Positions 1 to 12,870 of a stretch of 64,000 nucleotides of DNA are shown in pieces. The position numbers and the translations under genes were made by a program. Source of the stretch: Branchiostoma floridae (taxonomy: Eukaryota > Chordata > Leptocardii > Amphioxiformes > Branchiostomatidae); assembly GCF_000003815.2 (NCBI RefSeq), contig NC_049982.1:13235822-13299821 (forward strand). The letters run 5' to 3'. Positions within the stretch are counted from its first letter, which is position 1, and each line of letters opens with the position of its first letter. Under the pieces are notes generated by a model that saw only the letters and a program-made list of their open reading frames with translations, made no database searches and was not told the DNA's origin.

Positions 1-3000
1 GAACAGGACATCGCTATATACGTTGGGCAGTTAGTAATGTAATGTAACAGTTTACTTTGATACGACAATAATGTTAACTCGTGCATTGTGTAATACTACT
101 TCTACGTGTACTATTTAAATGGTAATTCTAAAGGGCTTGTACAGTGTAGCTGTAGCCCATACTTGGGGATGACATTGGACAGCCCATTGAAATATAGATT
201 TTGTATTCACTGCCATGTATTATTTAGTAAAGTACATTTATACGTCTCTGTCTCTTAGGTTCTTTTTGCGTAGAAAAATGTCATAGTCTGTATAGACTGA
301 CTGACAGACCACAGACCAGACCAGATTTACTTTCACTCCGTGCTTTGTATCGTGTCGTTAAAAGTGGGGTTTTGTGCTTCTGATCATGATCTTTGCTTAG
401 GGTCTGCTGTTATCATGGTATTCGTAATCAATGAAAATAAAAAATTTTGACAATGAAATTTCCTTCCATCAATAAATATAAAAGCAACTTGGTTGAAGGA
501 AAAGCTGCGGCACGCCGGTGTAATATAACGCACCGATAGTTTCTGCAGCAGAATGTTGAGTTTCTTGAACCGAGGGTATTAGTGGGCAAGATTCCAGTTG
601 TACGTTGATATTACGTTAAACAGCCCGGAGCTGGACAGGGGTCCCAGAGCGCACCAGGAAGGCTCACTAGTAGATGCGCGTCTTTACCTGAGGCACGCAC
701 GTCTTACAGTACATATCGCGGTACACTACAGATAATGTTCCGAAAGGGACAGTCTTTATTATCAACAAGCAAATGGATGTTGTTCTTTGAGGAAACAAGG
801 AAAGGAAAATCTACGATCATGGTAGACGTTCTGCCCATTACTGTTAATATTGGTGTCATCCGACCTTCGCGAGGACATTTGGGCCTTTCTCCATTTTTAA
901 TGGTATCCTTGCAGCTATTTTGAACAAATGGGAGGGGAAAGACCCTTGGAAATCTAAAGGGGTAAAACAGAAAAGCTAGATATCGATCGGCATCTTTCAC
1001 GAGACTAGAAATTGGTATGGATGGATTAGCCTGGCATGGGGTGAGGTTGGGGATAATATCGCTTACAATGGACGACTTAAGCTAGAACCACATGAATACA
1101 TACATGAACAACCGGAGTTCTCCCCCTCTCTCATGCTCTACTAGTATTGCTTTCAAACTCTACCTCACATGATCGTGAGGGTATAACAATCGACAGTGTC
1201 TTACTTTTCTGAAGTTTGTCAGCTTGAGACATAGTATTCACCTCACAACAGTTGGTAAAACAAAAGTCATAGCGAATTCAAGACTGGGTGTTGTGGTGAA
1301 AAGCATGAGTAGTAAGTGATTGGCATCCGAGATGACACTGATGTTAGATGTTTTCCTTCTGCTATAGTCTGTAATGATGATATGATGAAGCCCTTGTTGT
1401 TTATGGTGATCATAAGCTTGATTATCCCGATTGCAAGCTGTGCGGATACGTCATTGCACCCTTATCTGAGATTGACCAGCCAGTTAAAACATTAGCTTTG
1501 GGGAGGGGGGTGGTCCGTTTTCTTATGCTAACTGAATATAGCGGTCATGGTAAGGAAATCTAAGCTACGGTTATTTTTACTCTTACTGTAAAAATGTAAC
1601 TATGGCTACTGGTTGGTCGGTTGTGGTTGCTCATTTGGGTCGGATTGCTCAGGAAATGAGAACTACAATATGACAAGAATACAATACAATACAATACCAT
1701 ACTAGATTAGGTCAAATTATGCTTTATTTCATAGATCTATCATCCATCCACTGAGAATAGTTTTGACAACATTAGATGGGACAGGCGTGATGTCCTCACA
1801 TAAACCGAAACCTGTCATAAAATATGTGCTTCTGTTGTGTCCTACCCTTCTCAATACAATCTTCCAACTACCTAATAAATACGTGTGATTGCCTTACTTT
1901 TTCAATTATGTCGATGGACGTCAAAGGAAAATACTGTGTTAACTAAGAACAAGGACGTCAATTCCCATTAAATCTGGGGCATTAGCAAATGATTATTGCC
2001 CGAGCCGTGTTCACATGGCTGCTCTTCTGACTCACTTCCTTCTGTCAGAAATCCAGCTGCGCAAGGCAGGGTTGTAGTCTCGCGTGGCTCCACGAGATGC
2101 TCCCCACATTGGCTCGGAGTACCACGTGTCCTGGCCCTTGGGTTCCGCTTCGTTCACGAGGAAGGGATACGTCGATGGGCCCCGTGGTGTCTAAAGAAAG
2201 TACGGTAAAGTTATCAAACTTTGAAGTTATCCGGAAGGGAAATACATATGAATAACGATGGATAAAACTTAATGAAGACGTCGACAACAGCGCCGTCGGC
2301 TTCTAACTGTATGGGATTTTCATTAGGGTGTAGTCAGCAGGGGGCATACCTTTATTGAATACATATGAACAAACTCTGCTCAACTCTCGGAATTTGTAGC
2401 AAAAGTATTTGGGTTTGCTTATCAAGACGAACAGCTGTATTCCCATGACATCGTTTTTCAAAACACCGAGGCCTATCGCTTTTATGTAAACGCTACAACT
2501 CGGTTATTATAAGTAATTTCAGGTAAAACTCAACATTTTCTATATGAATGAAGCTAGCGTGAATGTGGCGATAGAGTACCATGATTCCGTTCTAGCGTTT
2601 GGTAAAATCCCTCCTTGTGGCCCGATTGCCGTACTCAGGACGGGAACATGCTCATGACTTGCTGAACATCGTCGTTACCTCGCTCACCCAATTACTCACA
2701 TTAAAGATGACATTTCCAGTAAAGAACTTAATACGTTCTCCAACAAGCCATGTTCGGTAGGTAATCAGTCACTGAATAACGCTAATGACCGGTAATGATA
2801 CACGGGGAGACAGTTGATACCCATTTCCAGTGCTGTACATGTCTTTTATTGCTATGATTTTTATATGACGCACTCACTTGGAGCTGTTGAAAATCATTTG
2901 TAACATTCTGTCCCAGTCTGATCATCATCATCGGACATGCTTACCCTATAATTGCGTTGTTACATTAGAATCGACTTGGCGATTCTTACGGTAGACTCGC

Positions 3001-4742
3001 GCCTCCCACTGTACACCATTACACGGTAAAAGTGTCTGACAAATCCGATTAGTCGTTCTGCACCGTGCTGTGCTTGAGACAAATGTAAGTCGAACTGACT
3101 TTAAGTTGAAAGTGTGAGAATTACCTCTCTAACTGCAGATCACTACCTCATTGCAATTTTGCCCAAGTTTCCAAAGAATGCTTGTTTAAGTGACAATACA
3201 CTTTCATTTTGTCTCCTTTATGTTTGATACTAACTTCTACCATACTCTACATATCGCTGGAAAATGGTAGCAGGAAAACAGACAAATAAAACACACAAGA
3301 GGGGTTTGCGCCAAACACTATTGCAACAACTGTGGCTTGGGGCCGTGTAACTCCCATATGTTGTCTGTTTGGACAATTTGTACCGTTTTCCAATGACAAT
3401 GCTACTCAGCCCATAATCTTTCAATTTCCTTTGAATTACACAAAAGATCCAAATAAACTCTAGACGATAAACGGCACAACATCAACATGAGGTGCAATGC
3501 CAATCTTTTCTTTTAACAACCAGCCAAGCAATGAGGAGTTCATGCAGCAAATTTACGGTGAACTTTAAAAACCAATGAAAAATATCTCGCTGCGTGTGTT
3601 CAACAAAATCAAAATCAATGGTTTGCATTCCTGAACAATTTGACGATACTACGTTAGGTATGTGAAGTTAACGAACGCCTTGATTGTCAACATGACGCAT
3701 TAGATATCAAGAAAACACAGATGCTAGTCTTACCTCATCATCCATAGACTGTGTGGTCGTTCCCTCGGGACTGTACTGGTTTCTGTGTTTCTGTAAGGGT
3801 GAAAACGCTTCGTAAGAATGGACGGGCGACCGTCAGGTTTCATCTTTTCTAGTGTCACATCTGGTCTCCCGCCTATGCCTGCTTTTACTCTGGTTTCAAC
3901 ACATGCAGCAGTACCCATGGTTTGGCAGTAAGAAGGGCGTGATTTCGTCTCTGCAGGTTTCGTGAGATTCTTTTGCCTTTGCCGTTATAAACACATGGGG
4001 AATAGTACTTTATGGAAAATATTTTGTTTTAATGCCGTATGACCCGATTAATCACATTGAAACGTTTGTCATTCGTGTTTTGGGTCAAGTGGTCACAAGT
4101 CCAAAGGACGAAACAAGCATGTACACGGTGTATTCAAAGAAAAATGCACAGTTGATGAGTGTTTTTCTTCACCGACCGAAAAAGCACAACACTACAGCTT
4201 CTATGTTATCTGGCCAATCTTATTTGCGACTCGATAAGCATAAAGTGGTTGAATTCCGTGAAGAAGAAAGAGCGTGTGCTTTGGAAAAATCGATCTAGAT
4301 GTCATTTACGGCAATTTAGGCTAATTCTCAAATTGGTACCGTCTGGCCAGCGGTTAACATACTGGCTGAACAGGAAGGCGAAATCTCCTGATAAAGCTAA
4401 TTACTCCTACAGAAAAGTTGATAATGTAGACCCATCGATCGGCAGGTTTCTCTCGTAGACACTGACTGGGGCAGGCAGGCAGGTTAGACAATGATCAAGC
4501 TACTGCATTAGCAGCTAAAATGTCACAAATCAGTAAAGTCTTGTCACTCCGTTCACAAAAATATTCTCAATGAAAAATCACACTGATACAGAACTCAACT
4601 ACTCCAACCTATACAAGCTAAGACAAAAACATATTTCGTAATCGGTTAACGTTGCTTTTACAACTCTTCAACTGATGCACAATGTCGGTATATTTATCCC
4701 ATGAAATGCGTGAAATAGAAAATACAAGCGGAAGATAATTAC
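1..4742. other. Non-coding stretch, no supported gene
   Basis: Only short open frames occur, none resembling a family I know. A small pentanucleotide (ACAAT-type) repeat lies near 1676-1697. The minus strand around 3735-3950 has an acceptor-like CTGCAG at its upstream end and a GTAAGA donor-like site at its downstream end, so it may be an exon. If joined in phase to the peptide exon at 4743-4884 it would add about 21 residues and then stop, but that junction is only a guess. Confidence 0.5.
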
Positions 4743-4884
4743 ATGTAGCAGACTTCGGATCTTCTCTCCGAGCAAGGCGGCTCTTTTCTTTCCTGGCGCG
4801 AACCCGTAGGAGTACGAGTAGGCCTCGGACGTGTGGAGCAGGACCAGCACAATGGACAGTGATATCAACAGCGTTTTCATCTCT
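4743..4884 (-). CDS. Candidate secreted neuropeptide precursor, first coding exon
   Basis: The minus-strand exon is bounded by a strong acceptor (pyrimidine tract then CAG, AG at 4886-4885) and a GTAATT donor. The ATG is at 4880, and 46 codons run to the donor in phase 0. Residues 1-20 form a textbook signal peptide: MKT, then a run of L/I/V, ending in S-E-A. The next thirteen residues are YSYSYGFAPGKKR. Glycine before a dibasic/tribasic site is the classical signal for C-terminal amidation, so cleavage after SEA and before GKKR would release a nine-residue amidated peptide. Signal peptide, peptide, G-K-[KR]-R and then an unremarkable spacer is the layout of GnRH precursors, and SYGFAPG partly matches the SYGLRPG tail of vertebrate GnRH. 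The usual pyroglutamate-His-Trp start is absent, so family membership is inference. The stop-bearing downstream exon was not firmly identified. The acceptor 4 nt before the ATG implies a non-coding first exon upstream. Confidence 0.55.
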
Positions 4885-7800
4885 CTGAAACAGAAACACA
4901 CCACGGTCATGGTTGAACGGAGCACAGAGATAAAACAACATCTACCGACAATCAACGTTATCTACAACAACCGGGCTGACTTACAGTGTGTGAGACTGCG
5001 AGCTGACAGCTTCAACTGAAGTTCTACCACGATACGCCCGATCTTTATCTCTGTGTGTGACGTCACAATAACGCCACAGCATGTAATTAAGTGGCACATT
5101 AGGCAGGATGTAGTAATGAGATGTCGTCATTGTGACTTTCAATCTCACGTGTCCTGTAGCGTTAAAATTATTGGATACTTTAATTGCTTTTGCATGAATA
5201 CCTGCTATTGACGTGGACAGACGTCATATAACACCTCCCCGGTTTCATAATAGGCTCAAAAACGTCAATTTCTGACGTACAGCATCAGAATCATACATGC
5301 CATCGTACTTTCCCTGAAGTTTTTACGACTTCACTTCACATCCTGCTTCCGGTGAAACTTCATCTGTAGTTAACATTCTGACGTCAGACTTAAATCGTAG
5401 GTGCCCAATGAAGATGCGCACCATAGACTTTTATTTTTTCAAAGCTGATGACCACCCAGAAACTCAGGAGGAAATTCAAACCGTGGAATTCCATTGTTTT
5501 GTAGAATAGTTTGTTTGCGTATACCGTTCTAACGGTGAAAAAGCCAATACCACATGGAGCAAGTTCCAATTTGCATGCAGTGTACATCACACATGAACAT
5601 CGCTTAAACGGATAATTAGAGCTTAACAGCCCATTTTGTTTGCTACCTTGCACTAATCTGTTCAGCTGTAAACTCTTCATGTGAAGAAACGAGCTTAGCC
5701 GTGTTCGCTATGCCAATTAGGAGGATTACAAGATTACGTTGTAGCTAATGTGTGCGCATGGGAGAGGAACGGCAATGTACCGAGCACTTCGGTTTGTAGA
5801 AGTTTAAGTTTAAGCTTTTAGGTCGCGAATTTTAGATAATACAAAAGCCAAGAAGCGCATAGCCATAGCATCTAATAGTTATTAGACGTTTGTGTATGTA
5901 CGCTAGCCACATGTTGGAGACAATATACTCTGATATTTGGATACTTGAAATGAAAAATAGACAGTCACAGTACAGTAGACGGAGCTAGCTTTGGACAAAG
6001 ATCCAGGCAGCTGGTGCCGTGTACATTGAATAACTGTCAGAAGTTTTCCAGTATTGTATCCTGACGGGCGCCCGAGAAGAGCGACATTGTCACAAGTCTG
6101 GGATGACGCATATGCGAGCCAGCTGTAGCCCTGTCATCGGACCTAGATTAATTGGCCCAATATAAACGTATGGATAAGAAGTACATATAAGACCAACGCC
6201 ATCTTAGTGATAAGAGTGATATCAGAACTGGACCGCTAATTTTCAAATATCAGTATGTTGTAGTTTACTATAATCTTAACAGAATAAACAACATCCCCGG
6301 ACAACGACACATTCAAACAGCACGTCGATTTAGACATCCAGGCAATAGGATACTCTAAATAGCAATTACTCAAGCAACTGGATATGATTTTGGAACGTTT
6401 CAGATAGCATTCTTTATCCGACACTGCAGAGGTCCAGTTGGAAAGCAGATTTTATATCCTAAATATACAATGATATACAATGGAGATGAGAAAGTTTAAG
6501 TAGTCAGATAGAAAATATAGGCAAGACAAGTTAAGATAAAGTTGATACAAATGAGTTAATAAGGTCATGTTGTTTGAAGTACAGATGCTGACGTAACAGG
6601 AGGGGCGGGGGCTAAAACTGGAAGGTTCCATACGTAGCCCCCTTTCCTGTTGGGGTGGGATTGTATATTCTCTCATATATAGTACCTCTAACTCCCCAGT
6701 CGAAAAAGCTTGGCTCGCGGTCTAGGATATTTATGGAGATTGGATATAAAGCTTGCTCTCCAATATTAGATCTCTTAAGTGTCACTGACGAAAGATAAAG
6801 GTTTGAAATCATATCCAGTTTTTGAGTAATTGCTATTTGGTATTTTTAACATCTTTCTGTACTTAACCACATTGAGACCAATTTCTCACATATAACGTTA
6901 TTTCTAATACCAAACGTAGATGAGGAATATTGAAATTGCCTTTCACCCACGTGACTGGTCATTAAATAGAGCAGTTTCTCTGCTTTTCCCTGTAATCAAT
7001 TTTCAAACCTTGATCACAACTAGTAATCTTTAATGTGTGAATTGGGTCGAGAAGATTATAGGGAAAATAAGATTAGTGGCCTAACCTTCAAACGAAATAT
7101 AAGCCACTGCATTACCTAGATGAAAGCATGTCGGATTCGTTGACGTTATGCTCTGATTTACATAGTTAACATTTCGGGGACAAGCGTAACGGTTCTTTGA
7201 TATATGTGATGACATGTGTTGAAAAAAAACTAACTTGAAATCGTATAAAACTTTTCAAAATGCCGTGATTGATTATTCTGTCAAATGACATTTTGAAAAA
7301 AATATTTCGAAAATGCAATTTATGACTCTTGACTTGCCGTTTAGAGATACAGGATACCAGCTTTTGCTTTCTACATAGGGACGGACTACCACATTTACAG
7401 TTTCGTCGTAGCTCGGTTGCACTGTGTCCATTGGCTGGGGAGGTAGGCCGGGGTAGACTATGGGACTGTTGATGAAGAGTAGTATGGACGAGTCAAGGGT
7501 TGGAGTCTCGACACGCGGCGTTGACTATGTACCATTAAACCAAGTGCTGTTTGGATACATACAATGGGCACCCCAGACCCCTCACATTGTCCTTGTGAGG
7601 TACGAGTGGTGCGTAAGAGTCATTGTCTAAAAGCGCTTTGACGTTGTCAGTAGATATCGTTGTGGTCATGACTTCGATCTTCAACATGATGGACTTCATA
7701 CCTTTATCTGAACCTGACAAAGCTGAGAGTGAATAGCCCTGTAAACCATAGACGCCAGTAGTCTGACGTCCTGATTTGTAGCGAAAAAAGGTTGCACCAA

Positions 7801-8502
7801 ATAGTTCTCGGAATTGCAACAATTGAATAATTTGAGACAAATACTGATGAATGAGATAGACATGGATGTATTAAAAAAGAGCTCACCAGTTAAATCATGC
7901 GTTCAATCTATTGGTCCTTAGCTCGTCTCAATATCAAATGGAAAGATACATCTACCACTTTGCAAAAATTCTGCGAGCTTATTCACAGATCAATATCCAT
8001 GCGCTGTTAAAATCATGGTCTCCATCTCATTCAGAGCTGTAGATATTGCCACTCAACTACATTCACTTTCTATTGACCCAAGGCCTTAGGCACTTAGCTG
8101 TACACCATCCGCGTCATAAATGTTGTGGAGTATCCTTCAATTAATGGCCATAACCTGTCCGCTAGATGATATTTTTCATGCCGCTCTGTTTCAGGATCTG
8201 TTGACGAGCGCAACCCTATAAGTTACGATGTGGTGCCTGCACGGAACAGAAAGCCGTTTTGCTCGTACATGGCAAAACCAGCTACCACAAAAAGCTTTCT
8301 TTTCATTCCGATGTTTTTGACGGATACAACCAATGTCGTCCACTCACCACATCGTACAATGAACTAGACAGTTCATGACCATCCCGAGAAAGTGAAAAAA
8401 ATATCTCAAACTAGTTTAGCTCATTGAAGAGTTATTTCTCCACTGATCGTGACAGATCAGACAGTCGCTATGTACAGTATTTAAAGGTTAATTGATCCTA
8501 GG
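4885..8502. other. Non-coding stretch
   Basis: The segment just above 4885 probably contains the 5' non-coding exon and promoter of the candidate peptide gene, on the minus strand. I could not place them exactly. From about 5.1 to 8.5 kb I see no convincing exon, RNA gene or intact mobile element. The sequence is moderately AT-rich with only short chance frames. Confidence 0.45.
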
Positions 8503-8664
8503 AAATTCCCCTAGCTCTTTCCGACAAGCACAATGAACAGTGGACGACGGCTTAACGGACTGCAACCCTTTCAGGTAGCGTGCATGTGCGACACAGCCGG
8601 GATCGAACTCACGGCTTTTAGTTCCAGAGGCAGTGCCGCAACCCACTGAACTACGCGCGCTACG
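8503..8664 (-). mobile_element. tRNA-derived SINE (family 1)
   Basis: Read on the minus strand, the element has a Pol III A-box-like segment (TAGTTCAGTGGG, 8653-8642) and a B-box-like segment (GAGTTCGATCC, 8610-8600). The spacing is that of a tRNA-type internal promoter. A tRNA-unrelated body ending around 8503 follows. A frame reads through it, but it reflects the SINE, not a gene. It lacks the full cloverleaf and 3' acceptor pairing of a functional tRNA. The outer limits are approximate. Confidence 0.75.
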
Positions 8665-10348
8665 CCAAAGTACGTAGAGGAAAAGAGGCATCGAGAAAGG
8701 AGTCATCAACCGTGCGAATTCAATAAGCAAGGTGCAAAAATAAGTGACGGTGCACAAAACACGAAATTGTGGACCCTTGACGGATAAAAGCTAGAGAGAA
8801 CGATGCACGGTTTATATATACACTCACTTATACAACAGCCATCCATTACTCTAAATCTCATAGATAAGCATCATCTAGTGAAGTGCTAGTCCGAACTGCC
8901 ACCCTGGTTGCGCACGTACCTGTATTGGGGGAACCTTAGACCAGCGCTTGCAACACACGGATGTCTTCCGTTCTCTCTGCACACTGCGCTTTTCCTGCTT
9001 CTTTATCTAGGCGGCTGAGTCAGGCCCTCAGGCACCCACGCCGGCGCAGTTAGCTCTAGGTTAGCAATTAGGATCACAGAACGTTTCAAGCTAACAGTAA
9101 TTGGAGGAGGACAAATTAGTGGGAGCTACGACATCCAAGGATTAGGGTTCTTGCTCCACGGACAGGAAATCGTGCCAACTTCCCGAGGAGACCATGAATG
9201 GGAACAAGTTCTAGTTACACGCGGCTAGGCAGGAAATATCAGGCTACTCATTATGTACAGACCGGAGGCAGTCCCGTGGCCTTGGGGGGCAGGCGATGTA
9301 CGGAACAGCCATTTTCTACATGTGAAGACTATTTCACTTACTGTCTCTACTCCATAGGTTACTGAAAAAAAGTTGTTGTTTTTTTTTCTAAATGGCAAAG
9401 TACACTGACTGATATGCCAGGGGAGTTAGCCGGCCATGGTGTGCAGTTTTTTTCTAGGTTGTAAATTTTAGTACCTACAGATTCTGGTAGACTTAATGCT
9501 ATTTCAATAGAATGCGTATGCAATCCCCCTAAACAGAACTTCGCCTAAGCATGGGCAAATTATCCTCTAAACTTTTGTTTTCGCCTGACAACCTACAGAT
9601 ATGTTAAAGGAAATCATCGAGTGCGTTCTACATAAGATATGGCAGTCTAGTCTGTATGCATGTATTTATGTTACACTGTTAACTCGTATGCTATCAGTAA
9701 TTTAGGGGTTTAGCGTGTCGGCGCTCTAATGACAGCTGATGAATGTCCCTCTAACTAGAATGCCTGTTGCAATAGGACATATATTCTATTTCCATACTTG
9801 TTGTATGTACTCACGACTGAGATAGGACTTCAACAACAAGCTACATTTCATCTGTGGTTCTCCACTGGCAAGCAAGACCCTCGAGCGGATTCCCTTGATC
9901 ATGAATATCCTTCACAGCTCTACATGACGGTAGAAGCCATTCTGACGTACAATATTAGATACGAGACCTTCATGATCATGGATCCTCTTTTGGATGTTCC
10001 TAATCTGATTGAATAACTTAGATATCTTTTAGCGTCGTCAAAATGACCGAATGAATCAAAAGTTTCTGCTCATGATGGAATGTGTCTAGTTCATTTCCCT
10101 TTCCCACCCACCAGTGGTTATACAGCAGTAGACACCGGTGCTAACAGTTAGTGCCTCCGATGCTTATATTATAGGCTAGGCGTCAGCATGTAAAAAAAAA
10201 AGTAAGTAGACCCTCTTTCTACGTGCTGAAAAAAGTTACAAGTCTCTGAATGTTATTGACGTCCTGCTTTTTTGTGCGTAAAACACACGTCACATGGCCC
10301 ATCGCTACCTTTTATTGCAACAGCCTTTGTGGTATTTGCTATACGGGT
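8665..10348. other. Non-coding stretch
   Basis: No exon, RNA gene or intact repeat is supported. Homopolymer runs lie near 9365-9385. The short plus-strand frame at 9798-10016 has no recognisable content. Confidence 0.5.
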
Positions 10349-10690
10349 GGGGTCGTGTGGCGCAATCGGCAGGGTGTTCAATTCACAACCTATACTAGAG
10401 GTGCTGTGTCCGATTCCATTGATGTGCCACCGATCTTGTGCCCTTGGGAAAGGCAGTTTACACGACTTTTCTCACTTCACTCAGGTCAAATTGAGTATCT
10501 AGCTTCGGTAGGGCTTTCCCTACGATAGGACGTTAAATTGAGGTTCCGTGTTTGAGCAGAGCCACACATCAAGCACGTTAAAGAACCCATTACACTTATC
10601 GAAAAGAGTAGGGGTCCTTCCCGGTGTGAGTGGATCAAATATATTTGTCCGGATATGCAGCAGCAAATAAATCTGTCCATATATGACTTA
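10349..10690 (+). mobile_element. tRNA-derived SINE (family 2), near full length
   Basis: The head, GGTCGTGTGGCGCAAT, is tRNA-like and is followed about 40 bp later by a degenerate B box (TCCGATTCC). The body includes the block around TGCCCTTGGGAAAGGCA, then CACTTCACTCAGGT, and a tail with CACGTTAAAGAACCC and CTTCCCGGTGTGA. The same blocks in the same order occur at 21913-22190, and parts of them at 12785-12870 and, inverted, at 37461-37555. This makes it a dispersed family. Short frames that overlap it are not genes. It is a relative of the widespread marine-invertebrate SINEs with a conserved central domain; the exact family name was not determined. Confidence 0.85.
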
Positions 10691-12784
10691 CACAATTTGA
10701 TGAACTAGTGCCGAAGCATCATGGGTCCTATATAAAACATGATAAAGACGTGTTTACTCGTCATACATATGAGGTTATAAAAAGTGCAAATCAAATTCGT
10801 ACAACTGATACGAAATATCATTTTTATTAACAATATTATAAATCGTCACAATACTCAAAACTTTGGTGATTTACCGAAATTATATAAATACAAATACAGA
10901 ATATGTAATAGCTGAATTGAGTATCAGGGTAGTCAGAAATATTGAACTGTCGATGATCTGCTGGTGGCAATGGTAGCTTGATACGATGATACAAGAAATT
11001 TTGCCGTAGGGTTTCATTGTACTTTAAATATTCTCATGCATCACATATTGAAGAAATGAACCCTAGCAATGATAGCCATTGCAATGATTGCAGAAATGAA
11101 AAGGAGCATGCATGACGATCGCTTGTCGCATCTATGCTGGCAAGTACGACAAAAGCCATAAATGGCACTCGAGGGTCTCATATGTCCTGCTAACTCTACC
11201 CTAATCCTGATATGAATGAGAGACTTAGATGTAAACTTACCAGCAGAAACAAGGCACGAGGCCCTGTCTGTTCCAAACCTCCGGGATTGCTTCACCTACA
11301 GAACCTAAACGGTTTTTGATCTTCTTTTGGTAACGATTTGACCACAAAATACACCAGACAAAAGACATAATATATAGCAAGATTACTGACTTTCCCATTG
11401 GGATCCTTTGCCTTTTCCATAAAGGGCAATGATATATACTGCTTCGTTGAATTCATGACGTGGCTAGTTTGCTTAAGAGATACATCAGCCCATATTAGCC
11501 TCCGGTCTCCAAGCAACTCGTGTCTATCATTCGCTGTTAAGTACCTGTCCAGTCTCACTTAAACTCATTTATTTCATTCCCACATAAACGGAGTACATTA
11601 TGAAGAGGGTTAGATAGGAATATACGCCTTGGGCAAGTGAGCTACCTCTGGGCATAACAGACACGTTTCTCCGAATATGACACGGTTAACAACACAATTA
11701 TTCATACCCCCAAATTATTATTTGCATGTCTATAAACTTTGATAGCAAATGCCCTTCAGTCACTCACAAACCTGATAAAACCATTCGCCACCCTTGACCT
11801 TGTAAACTTGTTATGTTGCTCTCTTGACGAATGGAAATTTATACAACTGAATTTGAAAGTAAAAATTGTCCGTAAAGTTGTCCGGTAGAATTGAAGAATA
11901 TTTTTTTTTTCTAATTTATAAATCATGACTGTGAACATAGATAAGAAAGGTTATGAAACGCAGTAACCATAAAATATTATAAATATCACTGTTTAGTTAT
12001 ACCTAGCTTGGTACACTAAGCTAAATACCAAAACAACTTTTCACATATGAAAATATGAAAGAAAAGTTGTGAGGGGCATGAATGATTTGGTTGATGTAGC
12101 TATCGTCGTGCTCTTGCTGAAAACATTGGACTTGGGGACTGCCACATTCAGGATGTCACCATGGGCATAATAACTCACTCTCCATTTACGCGTAACAAAG
12201 CTTTAGATATATCTACCTGGAATGTGTAGCTGCAGCTCAAGGCGACGACATCAAAGTTGCCCCGCTCATGATCATGGCCCCGGAATCCCCACAGAAAGTC
12301 TACTTGTCGCGAGATGTAGTCAGTTGATATGCCCAGACGCACTGTTTGACGGACTTTCGCTGAATTTTCAGTGTTTTTACCGTCGAAATCGCGTGGTGAC
12401 CATGAAGAAAGCTTAATGTAACAGTACGCATGCAATGCCCATATGACTTAACAGCAGATGGAAGCTTGAACACGGTTAAGATTTGGGTTATTCTAATTTC
12501 AGATACATCCAAATTGATACCGGTTTCGTATAATTTTTCATAGACAGCTGTGGTTTTGGTTTTATTGGAGACAGATAGATTTTATTGGAGACAGATAGCT
12601 TAAGAAGAAGTGAGTTTCTTTATGTCCCCTGGCAGCTTGTTTTGGAACAACAGGTGGCATGCTTTTCAAATCTTTCAAACAAAAGAACGACTGATTTCTA
12701 CGATGTGTGGGTAGCTTGGACAATGATGTACATAATCAAAATCTGTAGGTAGCCTGGGCAATAAATGTACATAATTAGTCGTGT
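10691..12784. other. Non-coding stretch with one possible small exon
   Basis: On the minus strand, roughly 11297 down to 11240, a 57-bp interval lies between an acceptor-like CTGTAG and a GTAAGT donor and is open in one frame. It could be an exon, but nothing links to it. A perfect 20-bp tandem duplication, consensus ATTTTATTGGAGACAGATAG, lies at about 12559-12599. Nothing else is supported. Confidence 0.4.
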
Positions 12785-12870
12785 GCACTTAAGAAAGGCA
12801 CTTAACACGACCATCCTTACTTCACCCAGGTGTAAACATGGGCACCTGACTTCGGTCGGGGAGGTAAAAG
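12785..12870 (+). mobile_element. SINE family 2 fragment
   Basis: This stretch contains GAAAGGCACTTAACACGA followed by CTTACTTCACCCAGGTG and a GGCACCTGACTTCGG block. It matches the central body of the SINEs at 10.35 and 21.9 kb without the tRNA head, so it is a 5'-truncated copy. Confidence 0.75.

Noticed and set aside
4032-4458. Overlapping plus-strand frames of 88 and 99 codons
   Set aside because: Two different frames overlap with no conserved motif and no matching splice sites. They are best explained as chance.
8600-8653. Possible tRNA gene on the minus strand
   Set aside because: A and B boxes are present, but the acceptor stem and full cloverleaf are not, and a SINE body follows.
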